The notes under the pieces are model-generated. The model was not told the origin of the DNA. It saw only the letters and a list, made by a program, of their open reading frames with translations, and did not search any database. This document shows, piece by piece, positions 1 through 5,503 of a stretch of 6,898 bases of DNA (position 1 is the stretch's first letter; each line of letters begins with the position of its first letter). The stretch is from assembly GCA_947306845.1 (NCBI GenBank), contig CAMZHP010000179.1, positions 1 to 6,898 on the forward strand, in the 5' to 3' direction. A program made the position numbers and the translations under genes. Source of the stretch: an uncultured Prevotellaceae bacterium. GTDB lineage: Bacteria; Bacteroidota; Bacteroidia; Bacteroidales; Bacteroidaceae.

Positions 1-62
1 TTTAAATTCGTCAGTGGATTTGACAAAAAATGTAACGGTGGAAAGGTGGGAAAACAGCCGAT

Positions 63-129
63 GATAGGCGGCAGTTTGGCAAAGAAAGCAAAAACTTCGT
101 GTTTTGCTTTGCTTTTCTCTCACCTTGCA
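63..129 (+). repeat. Direct repeat copy 1 (hairpin, promoter-like unit)
   Basis: This is the first of two 67-bp direct repeats whose starts lie 88 bp apart. It matches copy 2 at 64 of 67 positions, and its last 49 bases (81-129) are identical to 169-217. Inside it, AAAGCAAAAAC (85-95) and GTTTTGCTTT (101-110) form a hairpin with loop TTCGT and one bulged A, followed by a T-rich tract (to 118). Copy 1 runs into CAACTTTG (128-135), a degraded form of the TATCTTTG box after copy 2 that looks about 3 nt shorter, so it is probably a weak or dead promoter. The function is inferred. Confidence 0.85.
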
Positions 130-150
130 ACTTTGCCGCTGCGCGGCGAA

Positions 151-217
151 GATAGGCGGCGGTTCGGAAAAGAAAGCAAAAACTTCGTGTTTTGCTTTGC
201 TTTTCTCTCACCTTGCA
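151..217 (+). repeat. Direct repeat copy 2 (hairpin, feeds the gene 1 promoter)
   Basis: This is the second copy of the 67-bp repeat, starting GATAGGCGGC as copy 1 does and differing from it at three positions (161, 165, 168). Its hairpin arms are 173-183 and 189-198. The right arm overlaps the proposed -33 TTTG (196-199), so the same bases may serve both as a stem and as a promoter element. The T-rich stretch after the stem (190-204) could also stop transcripts arriving from upstream. The 21 bp between the copies (130-150) contains its own small GC-rich inverted repeat, around GCCGC / GCGGC (135-147). Confidence 0.85.
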
Positions 218-226
218 CTATCTTTG
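196..226 (+). promoter_or_regulatory. Bacteroidetes-type promoter for the TPR regulator
   Basis: TTTG (196-199) and TATCTTTG (219-226) are separated by 19 bp. This fits the known Bacteroidetes primary sigma consensus, TTTG at -33 and TAnnTTTG at -7. Transcription would begin near 230-233, giving a leader of about 25 nt before the ATG at 257. The leader has no properly spaced Shine-Dalgarno sequence; GGAG directly abuts the ATG. The -33 box lies inside repeat copy 2 and the -7 box just beyond its end. Confidence 0.7.
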
Positions 227-256
227 CAAATACTTAATGAAGAACAATACGTGGAG

Positions 257-1984
257 ATGAGATTGACTTTTCTTTTTGTAATCACACTTTTCTTCTTGGG
301 ATGTGGCTCCGCCCCTGAATCCAGAAAGCTTGATGAGGTCGACTCCCTCGTTTTCGCTGAAAAATACGATTCGGCATACCAAAAGCTGATGACGGTAAGC
401 CCACAGTTTAAGAATGAGAAGGACATAGCCCATTACGGATTGCTCTTGGGACAGACCAGTTACCTGACAAACAGCACGCTGCCCCCCGATTCAGTTGTCG
501 ACATGGCCATCTCCTATTTTGAGAACAGCAATGACTTGGAAAAACTTGCAGAGGCCTATTATTTCAAGGCATCATGTCTTCATGAGAGAAACGAGGCCCC
601 ACAGGCCATACAATTCTATAAAAAGGCGGAGGATGTTGCCGGCCAAACCAATGACCTGGGATTGCAGTATCGAATTGCCGAGTCGATGGCCAAAATCAAC
701 AACCAGAGTGGCAACTACAACCTCCAGTTGAACTATGCACGAAAAGCACTTGACTGCGCACAGCACGCCGGAAACAAGAAATGGATAGCCTACTCCTATT
801 TCAACCTCAGCAATGCCTTCCAAAACCTTGAGATGATCGACAGCCTGTCGTATTATGCTAAAAAACTGATTCCAAGGCTTGATGACATTGATACACAGGA
901 CCTCCCTCATTTCCTGAACAGCATCGGATTGATGTATTTCAAGAATGGCGACTTGTCGAGGGCAAAGAAATACTATGAGGAGTCTTTGGAGCATCAGGAA
1001 GTGGCAAAGACATTGGTGAACCTTGCGGATGTTTATGTGAAGGAGGGCAACAAGGAGAAAGCATATCGTCTTTGGCAGAAAGCCTCTCTTTTGGATGATG
1101 GCGGGCAGAAAGATGTCATCATGTTCAACATGCTTCAATACGACTTGGACCACAAAAACAACCTGGAGGATGCCTGTGAGCGTATGAACCGTATCTATGC
1201 CATCAAGGACAGCATGACATCCACCCTGAAAGACCGGACAATACAAGATTTACAGCAAAAATATGATGAGGAATCGCTCGCCCACCTTTATGAAAGCAAA
1301 CTGATGAGATGGATGATAGCGACGCTCATCCTCCTTCTTGCCGTACTCCTCTTGGTGGGATATGTAAGGTATCGAAGATATCGTTCAAAGTTGTTGATGG
1401 CCAAGCACCAAATGCTCATAGGTCAATATAGTAACGAAATCAAGCAACTCAACGACCAATGCCAGTTGGCAGAGCATGACATCAGCAAATACCAGTCGAT
1501 GATTGCTGACTATACGGTTCAGATTCAACAACTGCAGTCTTCGGGTGAGAATGTGGATAAACTGGTGGCAGAGAAGAACCGGCAAATAGATGACTTGGTC
1601 CGGAGAAATGAGGAACTGGAGGCGTCTTGTATGAATGCCGAAAGGCAGAAAGAGGTGCTGAGGAATAATATATCGGATATTGTCGAGAATGCCTCTCCGG
1701 TGTTGAATCGGGGAAAAATACTCTATGATTTCATCCTTGATAACAAACCCACGGTCTCATGGAGCAAAGACGATTTCCATTGTTTTGTAGAGTATTACAA
1801 GGCACTGCATATCAAGGAGTATGAGGCGATAGAAAAGGAATACAAACATCTTACATTGCATAATCTGTTTTTCCTCATACTGAATGAGATGGGAAAAGAC
1901 AGCAAGGTCGTCAGTCAGATTATGGGTATTTCACCAGAGTCTATCCGTACCATCAAGCACAGGTTGCAAAAGAATAGGGCATAG
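257..1984 (+). CDS. Membrane-anchored TPR / coiled-coil / HTH putative regulator
   Basis: This 575-residue protein is probably a one-piece sensor-regulator that links periplasmic TPR repeats to a cytoplasmic DNA-binding end. The N-terminus is a hydrophobic signal with a lipobox-like FLGC (Cys16), followed by DEVDSLVFAEKYDSA, typical of Bacteroidetes TPR proteins. About five TPR-like helical pairs span residues 98-283. One strong membrane segment lies at 352-370 with a basic flank (RYRRYRSK), which places the rest in the cytoplasm. A long coiled coil covers about 380-475. The C-terminal 44 residues (532-575) resemble a LuxR-like helix-turn-helix, with VVSQIMGISPESIRTIKHRL as the likely recognition region. 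There is no histidine kinase or receiver domain. The frame is open back to 104, but ATG257 is chosen because it starts the signal peptide and lies just after the promoter. The ligand and targets are unknown. The adjacent pectinesterase is a candidate target only by position. Base composition is visibly more AT-rich than in the two downstream genes. Confidence 0.85.
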   Translation: MRLTFLFVITLFFLGCGSAPESRKLDEVDSLVFAEKYDSAYQKLMTVSPQFKNEKDIAHYGLLLGQTSYLTNSTLPPDSVVDMAISYFENSNDLEKLAEAYYFKASCLHERNEAPQAIQFYKKAEDVAGQTNDLGLQYRIAESMAKINNQSGNYNLQLNYARKALDCAQHAGNKKWIAYSYFNLSNAFQNLEMIDSLSYYAKKLIPRLDDIDTQDLPHFLNSIGLMYFKNGDLSRAKKYYEESLEHQEVAKTLVNLADVYVKEGNKEKAYRLWQKASLLDDGGQKDVIMFNMLQYDLDHKNNLEDACERMNRIYAIKDSMTSTLKDRTIQDLQQKYDEESLAHLYESKLMRWMIATLILLLAVLLLVGYVRYRRYRSKLLMAKHQMLIGQYSNEIKQLNDQCQLAEHDISKYQSMIADYTVQIQQLQSSGENVDKLVAEKNRQIDDLVRRNEELEASCMNAERQKEVLRNNISDIVENASPVLNRGKILYDFILDNKPTVSWSKDDFHCFVEYYKALHIKEYEAIEKEYKHLTLHNLFFLILNEMGKDSKVVSQIMGISPESIRTIKHRLQKNRA

Positions 1985-1992
1985 CTTTTGGG

Positions 1993-2031
1993 TGACAGGA
2001 AATATGAAACTCATTTTTTCTTCGTCATTTT
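1993..2031 (+). terminator. Weak candidate terminator after the TPR regulator
   Basis: TGAC (1993-1996) can pair with GTCA (2024-2027), and inside it ATGA (2004-2007) pairs with TCAT (2011-2014) around loop AAC, with additional A-T pairs possible. A short T-run (2028-2031) follows. The structure is AT-rich and imperfect, so termination may be partial and read-through into the pectinesterase is possible. Confidence 0.3.
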
Positions 2032-2054
2032 AGGATAATCTCAAAGTAAATGTG

Positions 2055-2062
2055 TATCTTTA
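2055..2062 (+). promoter_or_regulatory. Possible -7 element for the pectinesterase
   Basis: TATCTTTA matches the Bacteroidetes -7 box TAnnTTTG at all but the last base. No convincing TTTG lies about 19 bp upstream; the nearest candidate, TTTT at 2028-2031, gives a 23-bp spacer. A start near 2066-2069 would place the hairpin at 2064-2083 at the extreme 5' end of the transcript. This is a weak promoter that could need an activator. Confidence 0.4.
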
Positions 2063-2063
2063 C

Positions 2064-2083
2064 AGCCCTCTTGCGAGAGGGCT
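2064..2083 (+). other. Perfect 8-bp stem-loop in the pectinesterase leader
   Basis: AGCCCTCT (2064-2071) and AGAGGGCT (2076-2083) are perfect inverted complements around the loop TGCG. No T-run follows (next bases AACTAAAATAAACC), so it does not look like an intrinsic terminator. It sits about 35 nt before the ATG, in an otherwise A-rich, unstructured leader. It may protect the 5' end of the mRNA, or be an operator-like palindrome. Function is inferred. Confidence 0.6.
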
Positions 2084-2118
2084 AACTAAAATAAACCGAA
2101 AAACAAACTACTGATAAA

Positions 2119-5100
2119 ATGATTAAACGTCTGCTTCTTACCATTCTGTGTGGCAGCCTGCTGACTATGGCCCAGGCAGCCCAGGGCGTGGAGTCTGGTA
2201 TGAGACTTCCACAAATGCCAAAAATCCTCGGTGATGTGGTCTCCGATGAACATGTCACCATTACCTTCCCGTTCGACCAGGGCACGGAAGGACAAACCGC
2301 GGTGTTCGGACCTGCCGATAATGCCAACTCCTATTTCAAAACAAGCTATTCCACCCATGGCGATGGCCTCATCATCACCGGTGTGTCGATGTCACAGACG
2401 CAGTTCCAGCCTGTGGTGTCTAACGAGGGCAGTGCCAACGACGGAAATGCCGTGGACTTCCTGTTCATTCCGAAAAACGGACTACGGTTCACTCCCGTAA
2501 AGGTGTCGTTCGTCACCACACGCTTTGGCACCGACGGTGGCAAGGTCGATGCCTCGTGGGTGGGCAGCGACGGCCAGGCGACCAGTCTGGCCAAGGCCAT
2601 CATCCCAGCGCGAAACAATGCTACTCCCAACAAGACCGAATGGTCGCAGGAACTCTCGGGAATATCTGCCAGCGACGGCCTCTGCGGACTGAGGCTCAAC
2701 CTTTATTCCCTGGGCAACACCAAGCAGGTGGGATTCGGTAATATTGTCATCGAGGGCATTGTGGAGGGAACAATCCAGGACGTGACACAATGCAAACTCG
2801 TTGTGCAGGTGCCTGAAGAGGCCGGTAAAGTGACCATCACCCCCAATGCCGACACCTTTGACGAGGGCGACCAAGTGACCGTGTCGACCACAGAGAATTT
2901 CGGCTATCATTTCAAGGCTTGGACCAGTGCTGATGGAAATGTGGTGTCCACGGACAATCCCTATACGTTCACCATTACGGCCGATACGGAGCTGATTGGG
3001 GCGTTCGAGCACGTCAACACCTATCAGCTCGGCCTGACCCTCACTGAGGGGGCACAGGCCAACCTTGTCAGCGTGGAGCCTGCCGGAACCTTCATCGATG
3101 GCAAACGCATGTATGAGGAGGGCACCGAGGTGAGGCTCTCGGCGCAAAACAACAAAATCCTCACTTTCGTGGGATGGGAAGACCAGTCTACCGACCCCGT
3201 GCGCATTGTGAGGATGGAAGAGGACAGACAGCTGACAGCCAATTTCTCTGCCGTCGACTATATCGTGGGATGGGACTTCTACTTCGACCAACCTAACCAG
3301 GAGCGGGCTGCTGACTATAAGAGCGACACTGAGAATGCGGGCATCCTCTCGCTCCATAATGCCGAGGGACAGACTTCAAGTTGGCTGACAAGAGGCATCA
3401 ACAACGGTGCGGAGAACGGACGGTGGGCTGCCAGAATATGGAAACCACGTAGCCAAGGCCTCTATTTCGAGATCTCGTTCTCTGCCAAAGGCTACTCCAA
3501 CCTGAAGGTGGCCAGCGCCTTGGGCGTGGGCTACAACACCTATTCGGTGAACCATGTGGAGTATTCCATCGACGGGCAGAACTACACGTCGATAGGTACG
3601 TTCAACCTTACTGGAAACGGATGGTTCGACAACGAGTTCCAACTGCCTGCAGAGGCCGATGACAAAGACCGGGTCTACATCAGATGGATGCCCGACCGGA
3701 CGGCTCCCCTCGTGGGCAATGACACCGACTACGACGGACTGGCCATCACCGATATCTTCGTCACCGCCGACGCGAGCGCCCTGGCCGATGAGACGGCAAC
3801 ACTCGTGAGCAGCAATCCTTCCGAGGGTGCCACGGGCGTGTCGGCCAACGGAAGCATCATCCTTACCTTCGACAAGAAAATCGTGGCGGGAGAGGGAACG
3901 GCAAGGCTCAATGGTGAGGAACTCTCGCCCATCATCAGCGGAAAGACAGCGGTCTTCAGCTATTCAGGTCTCCAATACGCCACAGCCTATGACTTCGTGA
4001 TGCCCGAAGGGGTGCTCACCAGCCGCAGTGGAAGGCCTGTGGCCGCCACCACCATCTCGTTCACCACCATGGAGCGCAGCCAGCCTGCTCCACGGCTCTA
4101 TGATGCCGTGGTGGCACAGGATGGTTCGGGCCACTATGCCACCATCCAGGAGGCCATCGATGCCGCACCGGCAGAAAGGGCTACGCCATGGCTCATCTTC
4201 ATTAAGAACGGACGGTACCAAGAGCATGTCGACATTCCGGCAAGAAAACCCTATCTGCACCTCATCGGGCAGGACCGCGACAAGACTGTCATCTGTGACA
4301 GCCGCCTCAGCGGTGGCGACAATGCCGTACACGTGAGCGTGGGAGCCACCGTGGTGGTGAATGCCAACAACACGTTTATCGAGAACCTCACCATGGAGAA
4401 TTCCTGGGGACATGAGAAACAGGCCGGACCACAGGCCCTGGCCCTCAACACCGTTGGCGACCGCATCGCGATGAACCATGTGCGCCTGCTGTCATATCAG
4501 GACACGTGGATTACCACGTCAACCTCCAACAACCGTCATTATATCCGCCATTCACTCATCGAGGGTGCCGTCGACTTCATTTACAACTCCGGCAACGTTT
4601 ACCTTGATGGCGACACACTCGAGATCAACCGGCCTTCGGGAGGATATATCGTGGCGCCCTCGCATGCTGCCGACGTGAGATGGGGCTATGTGTTCCAAAA
4701 CAGTATCATCCGCCCGTTGAAGGGTATGAACGTCACCGATGTGTGGTTGGGCAGACCTTGGAAAAACAGTCCCAAGACGGTATATATCAACACGCAGACT
4801 TTCGTCAATATTCCCGCAAAGGGATGGTATGAGACCATGGGAGGACTGCCCGTGCTTTGGGCCGACTACAATACGGTGGATGCCGACGGTAATCCCGTAG
4901 ACCTCAGTCAGCGACGCGATACCTACTACTATGTGAACGACAGTGGTGAGCGCATTTATGGCACGGCCAAGAATTATCTCACCGACGAGGAGGCCGCACA
5001 ATACACCATCAAGAACGTGGTGGGAGGCAGCGACTCCTGGCAGCCCGACCTGATGTGCGAGGCTTGCGAGGCACCCCAACCGGAACTGAAAGACGGTGTC

Positions 5101-5418
5101 GTTTCATGGCAGCCTGTGCCTTTCGCCATCTGCTATGTGGTGACCTGTGATGATGAGGTGGTGGGCTTCACTACACAGACTTCCTATCCCGTGGCTGCGG
5201 AGGGTGTCTATCAGGTGCAAGCCGTCAACGAATATGGCGGACTAAGTCTGAAAGCCACTGCCGGTGATGGTACGGGCGTGGGCGACAACGTCCTGCGTTT
5301 GCCTACCTCGGTATCCGCCATTTATGGTGCCGACGGCACACGCCGTTCCCAACTGACTCCTGGCCTCAATATCGTTCGACAGCAGAATGGGGCCGTGGAG
5401 AAAGTCTTCAGGAAATAG
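2119..5418 (+). CDS. Secreted multidomain pectinesterase (CE8)
   Basis: This 1099-residue exported enzyme should hydrolyse methyl esters of homogalacturonan, releasing methanol. Domains in order: a signal peptide (1-20, cleavage near AQA); a beta-rich domain I cannot name (about 30-224); two divergent InlB B-repeat-like modules (225-298, 301-377); a jelly-roll-like, possibly carbohydrate-binding region starting at GWDFYF (381-551); a bacterial Ig-like domain (560-651, NPSEGATGVS); the pectinesterase beta-helix (about 660-985); an FN3-like segment (986-1052); and a short C-terminal domain (1057-1099). The catalytic motifs are complete: GRYQE (698-702), QALAL (772-776), YQDTW with Asp795, GAVDFIYNSG with Asp819, and LGRPWK with Arg879. 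By family knowledge Asp795 is the acid/base and Asp819 the nucleophile. The C-terminal end (IYGADGTRR ... GLNIVRQQNG ... KVFRK) resembles the tail common on exported Prevotella proteins, possibly a type IX sorting signal. ATG2119 is chosen because it begins the signal peptide; the leader is A-rich with no Shine-Dalgarno. The protein is far longer than simple pectinesterases (about 300-400 residues). Catalytic assignment is firm; the accessory domain boundaries are approximate. Confidence 0.93.
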   Translation: MIKRLLLTILCGSLLTMAQAAQGVESGMRLPQMPKILGDVVSDEHVTITFPFDQGTEGQTAVFGPADNANSYFKTSYSTHGDGLIITGVSMSQTQFQPVVSNEGSANDGNAVDFLFIPKNGLRFTPVKVSFVTTRFGTDGGKVDASWVGSDGQATSLAKAIIPARNNATPNKTEWSQELSGISASDGLCGLRLNLYSLGNTKQVGFGNIVIEGIVEGTIQDVTQCKLVVQVPEEAGKVTITPNADTFDEGDQVTVSTTENFGYHFKAWTSADGNVVSTDNPYTFTITADTELIGAFEHVNTYQLGLTLTEGAQANLVSVEPAGTFIDGKRMYEEGTEVRLSAQNNKILTFVGWEDQSTDPVRIVRMEEDRQLTANFSAVDYIVGWDFYFDQPNQERAADYKSDTENAGILSLHNAEGQTSSWLTRGINNGAENGRWAARIWKPRSQGLYFEISFSAKGYSNLKVASALGVGYNTYSVNHVEYSIDGQNYTSIGTFNLTGNGWFDNEFQLPAEADDKDRVYIRWMPDRTAPLVGNDTDYDGLAITDIFVTADASALADETATLVSSNPSEGATGVSANGSIILTFDKKIVAGEGTARLNGEELSPIISGKTAVFSYSGLQYATAYDFVMPEGVLTSRSGRPVAATTISFTTMERSQPAPRLYDAVVAQDGSGHYATIQEAIDAAPAERATPWLIFIKNGRYQEHVDIPARKPYLHLIGQDRDKTVICDSRLSGGDNAVHVSVGATVVVNANNTFIENLTMENSWGHEKQAGPQALALNTVGDRIAMNHVRLLSYQDTWITTSTSNNRHYIRHSLIEGAVDFIYNSGNVYLDGDTLEINRPSGGYIVAPSHAADVRWGYVFQNSIIRPLKGMNVTDVWLGRPWKNSPKTVYINTQTFVNIPAKGWYETMGGLPVLWADYNTVDADGNPVDLSQRRDTYYYVNDSGERIYGTAKNYLTDEEAAQYTIKNVVGGSDSWQPDLMCEACEAPQPELKDGVVSWQPVPFAICYVVTCDDEVVGFTTQTSYPVAAEGVYQVQAVNEYGGLSLKATAGDGTGVGDNVLRLPTSVSAIYGADGTRRSQLTPGLNIVRQQNGAVEKVFRK

Positions 5419-5445
5419 CGGGGCTTTCCCACAACGCCTTTCAAC

Positions 5446-5490
5446 AACAACGATGGCCAATCCTCTCGAAAAGGATTGGCCATCGTCGTT
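5446..5490. terminator. Strong intrinsic terminator, probably bidirectional
   Basis: A perfect 15-bp inverted repeat (5450-5464 and 5472-5486, core GATGGCCAATCCT) closes a 7-nt loop, CTCGAAA. After one mismatch (5449/5487), three more pairs extend the stem to 5446-5490. On the + strand it is followed by ATTGTTTT, ending the pectinesterase transcript 28 nt after its stop codon. On the - strand it lies 14 nt past the symporter stop and is followed by TTGTTGAAAGG, a weaker U-tract. Its position between two convergent genes supports a shared role. Confidence 0.88.
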
Positions 5491-5503
5491 ATTGTTTTGC
5501 CGC

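Noticed and set aside
1..62. Possible tail or promoter of an upstream gene
   Set aside because: No supported coding end, promoter box or structure could be identified in this AT-rich stretch; it is left unannotated.
63..217. Possible CRISPR array
   Set aside because: There are only two copies, the 67-bp unit is too long, the 21-bp gap is too short for a typical spacer, and no cas gene is nearby.
104..256. Upstream extension of the TPR protein to ATG104
   Set aside because: The extension translates the direct repeat and lies before the promoter's likely start site. It would also place a signal peptide and lipobox in the protein interior.
572..1246. Open frame (224 codons) antisense to the TPR regulator
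   Set aside because: It overlaps TPR repeats that make clear sense on the + strand; no family resemblance or leader.
2482..3357. Open frame (291 codons) antisense to the pectinesterase
   Set aside because: It is antisense to the well-supported esterase domains, with no recognisable motif or promoter; it is a by-product of GC-rich codons.
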